A DNA stretch of 49,921 nucleotides from Clostridiales bacterium. GTDB taxonomy: Bacteria; Bacillota; Clostridia; Oscillospirales; QAMX01. Shown here in pieces: positions 7,473-15,149 of the stretch. Position numbers and translations under genes: made by a program. Position 1 is the stretch's first letter, and the number at the start of each line of letters is the position of its first letter. The DNA lies in contig JAEDMJ010000013.1 in assembly GCA_016303065.1 (NCBI GenBank), positions 1 to 49,921 of the forward strand, given 5' to 3'. Below the pieces are notes generated by a model, which ran no database searches, was not told the DNA's origin, and saw nothing but the letters and a program-made list of their open reading frames with translations.

Positions 7473-8609
7473 ATGGAGCTTTCTGAAATCCGAAAACAAA
7501 TCAACAGCATCGACGACCAGATACTCGCTCTTTTTCTTGACAGAATGGACCTCTCCGCCAGGGTCGCGGAGTACAAACGCGAGAACAACCTCCCGATTCT
7601 GGACCGAGGGAGGGAGCGCGAGATCATTGCCCGCCTGACTGCCGCCGCCGGCGACAAGGAGCGCTGGGTTTACCGGCTCTATTCCACGATCATGGAGCTT
7701 TCGCGCGCTTCCCAGGCGGCCATAACCGGCGCGTCCGGCGAGGTTTACGAGCAGATCAAAAAAACTCTCGAAAACGAGCATCCGCTCTTTCCCGAAACCG
7801 GCTCCGTCGCCTGCCAGGGCACCGAGGGCGGCAACTCCCAGCTTGCCTGCGACAAGCTCTTCCCCCGAGGAAACCTTATGTACGTCAAAAGCTTTGAGTC
7901 CGTCTTTGAAGCCGTCGAATGCGGTCTTTGCCGTTTCGGAGTTCTGCCCATTGAAAACAGCTCCAACGGCTCCGTCCGCGCGGTCTACGAACAGCTTCTG
8001 AAGCACAATGTCTCCATCGTCCGCTCTACAAGACTCTGCATCCGTCACGAGCTCATGGCGCTTCCGGGAGCAAAGCTTTCCGGAATCAAAAAGATATATT
8101 CCCATGAACAGGCGCTCGGTCAGTGCTCGAAATATCTCTCCGGTCTGAGCGGAGTCCAGATCATCCCCTGCGACAACACCGCCGTCGCCGCAAAAACCGT
8201 CTCACAGAGCGGCGACACCTCTCAGGCGGCCATTGCCTCCCACTCCTGCACCGAACTGTACGGGCTCAGATGCCTGAACGACGAAATTCAGAACAGCGAC
8301 AACAACTACACTCGCTTTATCTGCATCACCCGCGGCAGCGAAATGTACGCAGGCGCCGGACGCATCAGCCTCGTCATCTCCTGCGACAACAAGCCCGGTT
8401 CGCTTTACGACATACTTGCAAAATTCCAGGCTCTCGGACTGAACATGACAAAGCTCGAAAGCTGTCCCGTCACGGGGCGCAATTTCGAGTTCATCTTCAT
8501 TCTCGAGATTGAAGCCAGCATCCGCACCCCGGAGGTTGCCGGAATGCTGTCAGAGCTTGAGCGCAGCTGCCGCAGCTTCCGCCTGCTGGGCTGCTATGCC
8601 GAGGTGTAA
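7473..8609 (+). CDS. pheA: Bifunctional chorismate mutase / prephenate dehydratase (P-protein)
   Basis: Makes prephenate from chorismate and phenylpyruvate from prephenate. The 378 residues hold three domains. An AroQ-class chorismate mutase (about 1-90) has IDDQIL and RVAEYKRENN. A prephenate dehydratase domain (about 108-290) has the PIENSSNGSV segment and the catalytic TRF at 280-282. An ACT domain (about 298-370) has KPGSLYDIL and an ESCP motif where feedback-regulated enzymes usually have ESRP. The ACT domain implies Phe inhibition by family analogy. ATG 7473 has GGAGG about 8 bases upstream. As the only visible chorismate mutase it would supply prephenate to TyrA as well. Confidence 0.96.
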   Translation: MELSEIRKQINSIDDQILALFLDRMDLSARVAEYKRENNLPILDRGREREIIARLTAAAGDKERWVYRLYSTIMELSRASQAAITGASGEVYEQIKKTLENEHPLFPETGSVACQGTEGGNSQLACDKLFPRGNLMYVKSFESVFEAVECGLCRFGVLPIENSSNGSVRAVYEQLLKHNVSIVRSTRLCIRHELMALPGAKLSGIKKIYSHEQALGQCSKYLSGLSGVQIIPCDNTAVAAKTVSQSGDTSQAAIASHSCTELYGLRCLNDEIQNSDNNYTRFICITRGSEMYAGAGRISLVISCDNKPGSLYDILAKFQALGLNMTKLESCPVTGRNFEFIFILEIEASIRTPEVAGMLSELERSCRSFRLLGCYAEV

Positions 8610-8614
8610 GCCCC

Positions 8615-9853
8615 ATGCCTGTATACGGACTTCTCGGGCGAAAGCTCGGCCACAGCTGGTCGGAGGCGATCCACAAGGCCCTCGGCTGCAGCGAATACCG
8701 TCTTATCGAACTTGAGCCCGACGAGCTCAAAAGCTTCTTTTCCGAAAACGAGATCGGCGCGCTCAACGTCACAATCCCCTACAAGCGCGACGTAATGCAG
8801 TTTTGCGATTTCATCGACGAGCGCGCCGCCGAAATCGGAAGCGTCAACACCATCGTCCGCCGCGCCGACGGAAAACTGTATGCCTGGAACACGGACATCG
8901 TCGGATTCAGGTACATGGCGCACCGCGCAGGAATCTCCATGCAGGGGAAAAAGGTCATCGTGCTCGGAAGCGGAGGCTCCTCCCTCACCGCCTGCGCCGC
9001 GGCAAAGGCCGAAAACGCCGCCTCCGTCACGGTCATCTCCCGGAGCGGCGAGAACAATTACGAAAACATATCCCGCCACGCCGACGCCGAAGTCATCGTG
9101 AACACCACCCCGGTCGGGATGTACCCCAAAAACGGCGAAGCCCCCGTCGATCTGTCACGTTTTCCAAAGCTCTCCGGGCTTATCGACATCATTTACAACC
9201 CGCGCCGCACGGCGCTCATGCTTCAGGCGGAAGCCCTCGGCATCCCCTTTACGGACGGGCTTCCCATGCTCGTATCCCAGGCGGTCGCCGCGGAAGAGCA
9301 TTTCTTCGGCAAAAGCATCGACGAAAGCGAGACAGAGCGGATCCTTGCCGGGCTTCGCCGGAGCGAGACGAATATCGTTCTCATTGGCATGCCCGGCTGC
9401 GGAAAGTCCACCGTCGGCGAAATCCTCGCCGGGCTGACCGGCCGCGAAGCCGCCGACATCGACGCAAACATTGCCGCCCGCGCCGGATGCACGATCCCGG
9501 AGATCTTCACGCAAAAGGGAGAGGCATTTTTCCGCGGGCTTGAACGCGAGGAGATCGCTCTCGCCGGAAAACAGTCGGGAAAGATCATTATAACCGGCGG
9601 CGGCGCGGTCAAGGACGAAAGGAACTACGCCTCCCTGCATCAGAACGGCAGGATCTATCAGCTTGACCGTCCGATTTCGCTCCTGCCCCTTGACGGACGC
9701 CCCGTTTCCCAGTCGACAAGCCTTAACGAGCTGTACGCCCAGCGCGCACCGCTTTACGCCCGTTTCCGCGATGCGCTCGTTTCCAATTCCGGCACCCCCG
9801 AGGAAACGGCGGACATGATATGGAGGGATTTCTGTGAACATTCTGGTGATTAA
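8615..9853 (+). CDS. aroE-aroK: Fused shikimate dehydrogenase - shikimate kinase
   Basis: One 412-residue protein covers two non-adjacent pathway steps. Residues 1 to about 247 are AroE-like: LGHSWSEAIH for shikimate binding, NVTIPYK with catalytic Lys57, NTD with Asp94, NADP-binding LGSGGSS, and NTTPVGM. Residues about 251-412 are a shikimate kinase: P-loop GMPGCGKST at 258-266, DIDANIA for shikimate binding, FFRGLEREE, and TGGGAV. The frame is continuous with no stop between the domains. It starts 5 bases after pheA, and its last 20 bases overlap aroQ. Shikimate made by the first domain is the substrate of the second, so channelling is possible but is inference. Confidence 0.95.
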   Translation: MPVYGLLGRKLGHSWSEAIHKALGCSEYRLIELEPDELKSFFSENEIGALNVTIPYKRDVMQFCDFIDERAAEIGSVNTIVRRADGKLYAWNTDIVGFRYMAHRAGISMQGKKVIVLGSGGSSLTACAAAKAENAASVTVISRSGENNYENISRHADAEVIVNTTPVGMYPKNGEAPVDLSRFPKLSGLIDIIYNPRRTALMLQAEALGIPFTDGLPMLVSQAVAAEEHFFGKSIDESETERILAGLRRSETNIVLIGMPGCGKSTVGEILAGLTGREAADIDANIAARAGCTIPEIFTQKGEAFFRGLEREEIALAGKQSGKIIITGGGAVKDERNYASLHQNGRIYQLDRPISLLPLDGRPVSQSTSLNELYAQRAPLYARFRDALVSNSGTPEETADMIWRDFCEHSGD

Positions 9854-10259
9854 CGGCCCGAACCTCAATATGCTCGGCATCCGCGAGCCCAACATCTACG
9901 GCCGCGCCACATACGCCGATCTCTGCGCGCTGATCAAGGCGGAGGCCGTCAAAATGGGCGTCGGCGTCGATTTTTTCCAGTCCAACCACGAGGGAGACCT
10001 GGTGGACGCAATCCAGGGCGCTCTGGGCAGATTTGACGGCATCGTCATAAATCCCGGAGCCTACACTCACACCAGCGTCGCCCTTCTCGACGCGGTCAAA
10101 GCCGTCGGCATTCCCACCGTCGAGGTGCACATCTCCGACCCCGATACCCGCGAAGAGTTCCGGAAGATATCCTATATCCGCCTTGCCTGCACAGCCACGG
10201 TCAAGGGTCTCGGCTTCGACGGATACCTCCGGGCAATGCACATCCTCTGCGGCGGCTGA
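9834..10259 (+). CDS. aroQ: 3-dehydroquinate dehydratase, type II
   Basis: Dehydrates 3-dehydroquinate to 3-dehydroshikimate. The protein has 141 residues, with the type II signature NGPNLNMLGIREPNIYG at residues 7-23, the NPGAYTHTS segment, the catalytic His in EVHISD, and REEFRK. It starts with GTG at 9834 inside the end of the kinase gene (20-base overlap), with GGAGGG upstream as ribosome-binding site. It is the last gene of the aromatic operon; no clear intrinsic terminator follows before the next promoter at 10356. Confidence 0.97.
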   Translation: MNILVINGPNLNMLGIREPNIYGRATYADLCALIKAEAVKMGVGVDFFQSNHEGDLVDAIQGALGRFDGIVINPGAYTHTSVALLDAVKAVGIPTVEVHISDPDTREEFRKISYIRLACTATVKGLGFDGYLRAMHILCGG

Positions 10260-10355
10260 AACGGCAAAAACGTCGGCAAAGTTAGCGGCAAACTGAAATT
10301 TCATTTGCGCCGTTCCGAAATAAAGTGCGGACGCCAAACGGCTGCAATTTTTCTG

Positions 10356-10384
10356 TTGCAAATCCTTTTTCCCCGTGGTATAAT
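10356..10384 (+). promoter_or_regulatory. Promoter of the ABC-F gene leader
   Basis: TTGCAA (10356-10361), 17-base spacer, TATAAT (10379-10384). Transcription would start near 10391, about 280 bases upstream of the ABC-F start codon. Bases 10260-10355 contain short imperfect inverted repeats but no convincing terminator for the aro operon. Confidence 0.8.
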
Positions 10385-10413
10385 AAGCCCATCAAAACAA
10401 AAGAGGTGCGGAA

Positions 10414-10428
10414 ATGTACAATAAGTGA
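10414..10428 (+). CDS. Tiny upstream ORF (4 residues) in the ABC-F leader
   Basis: ATG TAC AAT AAG TGA encodes MYNK. AGAGGTG lies 5 bases upstream, the best ribosome-binding site in the leader, and the ORF lies within about 25 bases of the predicted 5' end. Very short translated ORFs of this kind sense ribosome-targeting antibiotics in leaders of resistance ABC-F and erm genes (established for other families). Here the role is inferred from position, ribosome-binding site and the downstream terminator. Confidence 0.5.
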   Translation: MYNK

Positions 10429-10613
10429 TTCAAATTAATATGACAACGGCTTTGCTGCATATCCCGTTTTCTTTTTTTGCGGGGTATTCCGCCTGTTTTC
10501 GTAATTTGGATCGCTTATATTTTCCTTTGACGCGCCGCACGTTTCACGGAGCCTGTCCGCCGCCGTGCGCGTATGCGTATTCTGCAAAAAGCGCCGGATC
10601 GATAACTGCTTAA
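10425..10613 (+). CDS. Possible second leader ORF, coupled to the tiny upstream ORF
   Basis: A 62-codon frame starts at GTG 10425, overlapping the stop of the 4-residue ORF (GTGA), and ends at TAA 10611-10613 in the loop of the downstream terminator hairpin. It has no ribosome-binding site of its own, so translation would need re-initiation. The sequence resembles no family I know. A ribosome finishing this frame would cover the terminator's left arm, so if translated it could act directly in antitermination. It may equally be fortuitous. Confidence 0.25.
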   Translation: MIQINMTTALLHIPFSFFAGYSACFRNLDRLYFPLTRRTFHGACPPPCAYAYSAKSAGSITA

Positions 10614-10646
10614 AAAGCTGTTGTCGGTCCGGCTTTTTTATTTTTC
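10593..10646 (+). terminator. Attenuator-type terminator upstream of the ABC-F gene
   Basis: A 14-bp stem with two G-U pairs (10593-10606 with 10620-10633) and a 13-nt loop that can itself form a 4-bp helix, followed by a run of T residues interrupted by one A (10634-10645). It lies downstream of the leader promoter and 27 bases before the gene start, so it should act as a conditional terminator. Confidence 0.85.
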
Positions 10647-10672
10647 AGACACAGGAGGACGTTTTTGCACAT

Positions 10673-12181
10673 ATGCTCGAACTTCAAAACATTACCATAG
10701 AGATGACTGACGACAACCGTAAGCTTGTGGAGAATTTTTCATTCACCCTCTTTCCGGGCGACAAAGCCGTCATAATCGGCGAGGAGGGAAACGGAAAGTC
10801 CACCCTTCTTAAGTACATCTTTGATCCCGGACTCACGGAAGGCTATTGCTCCTGCTTTGGAAAAGTGATCTCCCGCGGCACTGTGGCATACCTTCCCCAG
10901 ACGCTCGACGAAAAAAGCGCCGCAATGAGCGTCTCCGGCTTTTTCTCGGACGCCGACACGGCGCAAAATCTCGGAACCATAGCCGCGCTCGGCCTTGACC
11001 CCGGGCTGATCTGCTCCGACAGAAAGCTTTCGTCGTTTTCCGGCGGAGAAAAGGTCAAGCTCCAGCTTGCCCGCATTCTCTGCCAAAACCCGGACATTCT
11101 GCTTCTTGACGAGCCCACGAACGATCTTGACATCGAAACGCTTGAGTGGATAGAGGATTTCATCGCCTCCTCCCCCCTTCCGATCCTTTTTATCTCCCAC
11201 GATGAGACCCTGATCGAGAACACGGCGAACGTCATAATCCACCTTGAACAGCTGACAAGAAAGACAAAGTGCCGCGCAACCGTCACCCGCGCGCCCTACC
11301 GCGAATATCTCGCCTTTCGCCGTTCAAACTTCGACCACCTTGAACAGGTCGCACAGAAGCAGCGCGAAGACCACAGGCGAAAAATGGAGCGCTGGCAGCA
11401 AATCTATAACCGGGTAGACCACGAACAGCGCGCCATATCCCGTCAGAACCCCGGAGGCGGGAGGCTTTTGAAAAAGAAAATGCACTCCGTTCTGTCCATG
11501 GGCCGAAGATTTGAGCGCGAAGCAGAAAATTTTCTCGACTATCCCGAAGAAGAAGAGGCAATCCTCACAAAATTCAGCGATTCCGTCTCTCTTCCCGCCG
11601 GAAAGACGGTGCTTGACCTTGAGCTTCCGAGTCTTTCCAACGGAGGAAGGGAACTCAGCCGCAATGTTAAGCTCTTTGTCTCCGGAGGCGAACATATCGG
11701 CATCACCGGACCGAACGGCTGCGGAAAGTCCACGCTTCTGAAGCTTATCCAAAGCAGGCTTTCGTCCCGGCGGGACATTATCTCCGCATATATGCCCCAG
11801 GATTACGCCGATGCGCTGGATTTTTCTCTGAGCCCCGTTGAGTATCTGGCGAAAAAGTATACCAAGGACGAAATCACCCGCGCCCGCACCTTCATGGGCA
11901 GCATGAAGTTCACCCACAAAGAGATGACGGGGAAAATCGGAAATCTGAGCGGCGGACAGAAGGCAAAGATACTTTTTCTGGACATGGTGCTGAAAAACGC
12001 CAACGTGCTGGTGCTTGACGAGCCGACGCGAAATTTCAGCCCCCTTTCCGGACCCGTCGTCCGCAAAGCCCTCTCCGATTTCGGCGGGTCGATCATAAGC
12101 GTCTCCCACGACAGAAAATATCTTCTCACCGTCTGCGACAGAGTCCTTGAGCTGACAAAGGACGGCCTTTACCAGCTGTAA
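10673..12181 (+). CDS. ABC-F family ATPase (ribosome-associated; antibiotic-resistance type suspected)
   Basis: The 502-residue protein has two ATP-binding cassettes and no membrane segment, the ABC-F layout. NBD1 has Walker A GEEGNGKST (36-44), signature FSGGEK, and Walker B/D-loop LLLDEPTNDLDIETL. A charged linker of about 80 residues, rich in Arg, Lys and Gln, follows; in this family the linker reaches the ribosomal P site. NBD2 has GPNGCGKST, LSGGQKAK, and VLDEPTRNFSPLSGP where most members have LDEPTNHLD. ATG 10673 has AGGAGGA 13 bases upstream, slightly long spacing. The leader with tiny ORF and terminator is typical of drug-inducible ABC-F genes, which favours ribosome protection over a housekeeping role; the substrate class cannot be read from sequence. 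Confidence 0.9.
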   Translation: MLELQNITIEMTDDNRKLVENFSFTLFPGDKAVIIGEEGNGKSTLLKYIFDPGLTEGYCSCFGKVISRGTVAYLPQTLDEKSAAMSVSGFFSDADTAQNLGTIAALGLDPGLICSDRKLSSFSGGEKVKLQLARILCQNPDILLLDEPTNDLDIETLEWIEDFIASSPLPILFISHDETLIENTANVIIHLEQLTRKTKCRATVTRAPYREYLAFRRSNFDHLEQVAQKQREDHRRKMERWQQIYNRVDHEQRAISRQNPGGGRLLKKKMHSVLSMGRRFEREAENFLDYPEEEEAILTKFSDSVSLPAGKTVLDLELPSLSNGGRELSRNVKLFVSGGEHIGITGPNGCGKSTLLKLIQSRLSSRRDIISAYMPQDYADALDFSLSPVEYLAKKYTKDEITRARTFMGSMKFTHKEMTGKIGNLSGGQKAKILFLDMVLKNANVLVLDEPTRNFSPLSGPVVRKALSDFGGSIISVSHDRKYLLTVCDRVLELTKDGLYQL

Positions 12182-12260
12182 ACCCAAACGGCCGCAAAAG
12201 AAAACGGCGCGCATTTTGGGTCGCGGTCTTTCTGCAGCGCGGATTCTGTTCAAACAGAGA

Positions 12261-12296
12261 AAAGAAGGTTCAGACAGGCTGAACCTTCTTTTTTTT
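12261..12296 (+). terminator. Terminator of the ABC-F gene
   Basis: A perfect 13-bp stem (12261-12273 with 12279-12291), a 5-nt loop and a run of T residues to 12296. Bases 12297-12372, between this and the next (- strand) gene end, show nothing further. Confidence 0.9.
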
Positions 12297-12372
12297 GTAT
12301 CATAAAGCTCAAAGCGCGATTCTCTGCCCCGTGCGGGACGCGGCGTTCAAAAGAGCGGCTTTTTTCGATTTT

Positions 12373-12957
12373 TCAGTCCTTGAACGACGCCGGAGAGTCA
12401 AACCTCCCGGCAGAGGGCGGCGACTTTTTCTTCCATCTTGACTTCTCCCAAAGCCAGCCTGCCAGAAATGCCAGCCCGATGACCACCATGCACACAAGGC
12501 ACAGCACGAACAAAAACACTGCGTTTTCCGCGGGGACCTCCGAGGCGCTGTATCCCAGCCGGTAGAGAAGGGGAAACACCGGATTCAAAAGCGCCGCCGC
12601 CGCGATATAGAATATTCCGGCCACAGCCGAGGCAAACTGTCCGATGCTCTCCGGGTTGTCAAGCCGGGCGACCGTGTACCAGTTGACGGCGCAGTACGCC
12701 AGAGCCATTCCCCACATGATAAGCGCCGTGAGCCACATTCCCTTCAAAAGCCGTCTCCCGCCGGAGAAGGCCATCACAAGCCAAAACGCCGCAAAGATCA
12801 GAAAGATTATCAGGTGATAGAGAGACCCCCGCGGGTTGTGGCAGAGAATTCCGAATATTCCCGTGAACGAGCACAGAAACAGCGCCATATCCGCACCGGA
12901 AAGGTGTTCTTTGTGAAATTTCTGCCAGAATTTTTCTTTGTTTTTCGATTTTGCCAT
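12373..12957 (-). CDS. Uncharacterised membrane protein
   Basis: I do not recognise this 194-residue protein. After a short basic cytoplasmic start (Lys-rich, about 20 residues) it has four or five hydrophobic segments, at roughly residues 25-40, 46-64, 74-92, 108-126 and 143-167. The C-terminal tail is basic, with KSRWKKK. ATG 12957 is preceded by AAGGGAG. It lies 11 bases after the acyltransferase-like gene and probably forms a unit with it and ychF. A role in the envelope is the most that can be inferred. Confidence 0.75.
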   Translation of the reverse strand: MAKSKNKEKFWQKFHKEHLSGADMALFLCSFTGIFGILCHNPRGSLYHLIIFLIFAAFWLVMAFSGGRRLLKGMWLTALIMWGMALAYCAVNWYTVARLDNPESIGQFASAVAGIFYIAAAALLNPVFPLLYRLGYSASEVPAENAVFLFVLCLVCMVVIGLAFLAGWLWEKSRWKKKSPPSAGRFDSPASFKD

Positions 12958-12968
12958 TGTTCTCCCTT

Positions 12969-13727
12969 TCAGACAAGCGCCTTAATGAGCATTGCGATCC
13001 CCATGCAAACCGGCTGGTGCAGCATATATATCCAGATCGTGTGTTTTCCGATAAACTCAAGGGGCTTCCAGGAAATGCGGTAAAACCACGCGGGAAACCG
13101 CCCCTGGACGATATAGGTCCCCGCCCAAACGCCGATCAGATATACGAAGAAATAGGGCATAAGCGGGAAATAGTCCGCCGAACGGAATTCCGGACTTCTG
13201 ATCCCGAGGATCCAGAGATATTTCACGTCAAAGGTCCTGCTGCTCACAAAAACCCCGGTCAGCACCGCCGCCGGAAGGCACAGGGCGGGCACCACAAACT
13301 CGGGAAGCCTGTCCACGAGCTTTCCGATGAGCGACCAGAGGATCGCCGCCGTACCGAGAAAATGCAGTATCCCGTAAACGATGAAGAGATCCGGACTGAA
13401 TATCCAGGACACAAGGGAAACCACCGCCGCGGCGGCAAGCATAACAAGGCCTCTGCGGAAATTGTTTCTCGAAAAACGGCACGAAATTCCGCTTGCCAAA
13501 ATGAAAGTACAGCAGATTATCTCCTGCACCGTGTTCAGCACAGGATTGTAAAGCGCCTCTTTGGATATGAGCCCGGTCGTGTACAGATCCACGATCATGT
13601 GATATCCAACCATCGCGATTATCGCCCCGCCCCTTACCAGGTCGATCGCGTGAACGCGGCCGATCTTTCTGCCGGCGGCAGGCTTTTTGTTTTCAAACAG
13701 GGAGCGCACTCCGGATGCAAAGCTCAT
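12969..13727 (-). CDS. Membrane acyltransferase-like protein (heparan-alpha-glucosaminide N-acetyltransferase catalytic domain, DUF1624)
   Basis: The 252-residue polytopic membrane protein contains the hallmark AIDLVRGGAIIAMVGYHMIVDL near the N-terminus; the conserved Asp/Arg and His are typical of DUF1624/NolL-like transmembrane acyltransferases. The C-terminus has EFIGKHTIWIYMLHQP, also typical. These proteins are predicted to transfer acyl groups to sugars at the membrane. I place the start at ATG 13727, after the ychF stop; an in-frame TTG at 13769 would overlap ychF by 25 bases and lacks a ribosome-binding site. The site before ATG 13727 is itself weak, so coupling to ychF is likely. Substrate unknown. 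Confidence 0.8.
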   Translation of the reverse strand: MSFASGVRSLFENKKPAAGRKIGRVHAIDLVRGGAIIAMVGYHMIVDLYTTGLISKEALYNPVLNTVQEIICCTFILASGISCRFSRNNFRRGLVMLAAAAVVSLVSWIFSPDLFIVYGILHFLGTAAILWSLIGKLVDRLPEFVVPALCLPAAVLTGVFVSSRTFDVKYLWILGIRSPEFRSADYFPLMPYFFVYLIGVWAGTYIVQGRFPAWFYRISWKPLEFIGKHTIWIYMLHQPVCMGIAMLIKALV

Positions 13728-13744
13728 ATTCTGCCCGTTTTCTT

Positions 13745-14839
13745 TTACACGTTGAAGCGGAAGAGGCAAATGTCGCCGTCCCGCATCACATAGTCCTTGC
13801 CTTCGCTGCGGATAAGACCCTTTTCCTTTGCAGCCGCCATGCTCCCGACCGCCATAAGGTCGTCAAAATTGATGACCTCGGCGCGGATGAAGCCCCTTTC
13901 AAAGTCGGAGTGGATAACTCCGGCGGCCTGGGGCGCCCGCGTCCCCTTGCGTATCGTCCAGGCTCTGACCTCCGGCTTTCCCGCCGTCAAAAAAGACATC
14001 AGACCGAGCAGGTCGTAAGATGCGGTGATAAGACGGTCAAGACCCGAGCTCTCCAGGCCCAGCTCCGACAGGAACATGAGTCTTTCTTCGGCTTCGAGCT
14101 CCGAGATTTCCTGTTCGATCCCGGCGCAGACGGGGATCACCGCCGCGCCGCTCTCCAGGGCGTATTTCTTCACCGCATTGTATCGCTCGTTGTTCTCATA
14201 TCCCTCCGCAAAGTCCGCCTCGCCCATGTTGGCGGCATACAGAACCTTCTTTCCGGAAAGCGTCGGACAGTCTGCGATGACAAGCTTTTCGTCCTCCGAC
14301 GCCGGAAAGCTTGCCGCAGTCCTTCCCTCGTTCAGGTGGGCAAGCAGACGCTCAAAGAGCGCCGCCTCCGCGTCGTACTTTTTGTCCCCCTTGGCAAGCT
14401 TTTTTGCACGCTCGATCCGTCTCTCCACAAGCTCGATGTCCGAAAGAATGAGCTCCGTGTTAATCGTTTCAATATCGCGCACGGGGTCAACCGATCCCTC
14501 CACGTGGACGATATCGCTGTTGTCAAAGCAGCGGACGACGTGGACGATGCCGTCCACCTCGCGTATATGCGAAAGAAAACGGTTTCCGAGCCCCTCTCCC
14601 TTTGAAGCGCCCTTTACAAGTCCGGCGATGTCCACAAACTCCACCACGGCAGGCGTGATTTTGTCCGGGTCGTACATTTGGGCAAGCGCGTCAAGCCTTT
14701 TGTCCGGCACGGTCACGATGCCGACATTGGGGTCGATCGTGCAAAAAGGATAGTTTGCCGCTTCCGCCTTTCCGGCGGTCATCGCGTTGAAAAGCGTGCT
14801 TTTTCCGACATTCGGAAGTCCGACAATGCCAAGCTTCAT
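13745..14839 (-). CDS. ychF: Redox-regulated ATPase YchF/EngD (Obg-family)
   Basis: The 364-residue protein has GLPNVGKST (G1), CTIDPNVG (G2/switch), DIAGLVKGASKGEGLGNRFL (G3), and an N-terminal G4 element typical of YchF, which prefers ATP over GTP. A coiled-coil insertion (about 130-200) follows and a TGS domain closes the protein, with TIRKGTRAPQAAGVIHSDFERGF split across it. YchF binds ribosomes and affects translation and stress responses in other bacteria. It has a strong promoter of its own and the two membrane-protein genes follow it closely. Confidence 0.97.
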   Translation of the reverse strand: MKLGIVGLPNVGKSTLFNAMTAGKAEAANYPFCTIDPNVGIVTVPDKRLDALAQMYDPDKITPAVVEFVDIAGLVKGASKGEGLGNRFLSHIREVDGIVHVVRCFDNSDIVHVEGSVDPVRDIETINTELILSDIELVERRIERAKKLAKGDKKYDAEAALFERLLAHLNEGRTAASFPASEDEKLVIADCPTLSGKKVLYAANMGEADFAEGYENNERYNAVKKYALESGAAVIPVCAGIEQEISELEAEERLMFLSELGLESSGLDRLITASYDLLGLMSFLTAGKPEVRAWTIRKGTRAPQAAGVIHSDFERGFIRAEVINFDDLMAVGSMAAAKEKGLIRSEGKDYVMRDGDICLFRFNV

Positions 14840-14875
14840 ATGTAAAAACCTTTCTGTTATTCAGTCACAGGGAAT

Positions 14876-14904
14876 ATTATACCCTCTCCCGGCTCTTATT
14901 TCAA
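14876..14904 (-). promoter_or_regulatory. Promoter of ychF
   Basis: On the - strand TTGAAA (14899-14904), 17-base spacer, TATAAT (14876-14881), about 36 bases upstream of the ychF ATG. The rest of the 310-base gap between ychF and lgt holds the lgt terminator and no other recognisable element. Confidence 0.85.
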
Positions 14905-14990
14905 GTGGCGGGTGTGAATTTCTCCGTTTTATCGTGAAAAAACCGCTCAGGTAAGCGCCGCCGCTTTCAAAACCGCGAACGCTCTCCCGG

Positions 14991-15034
14991 CAAAAAAAGA
15001 GAACGGACTGAAGACACAGTCCGCTCTCTTTTCG
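14991..15034 (-). terminator. Terminator downstream of lgt
   Basis: Read on the - strand: an inverted repeat around AGTCCG/CGGACT extended by an AGAGA/TCTCT helix with a small bulge, an 8-nt loop, then seven T residues. On the + strand the T-run is shorter, so it mainly serves lgt. Bases 15035-15149 show nothing else. Confidence 0.8.
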
Positions 15035-15149
15035 TTTGATTCGTCCGACAGTTTTTTTCAGGACCGCCCACGCGGCGGGCCGGCAGGTCTGCGTTTTTCC
15101 GGAAAACCCTCAAAACGCCGTCAGATAAGCCGTGTTTTTCCCGTTTTTA

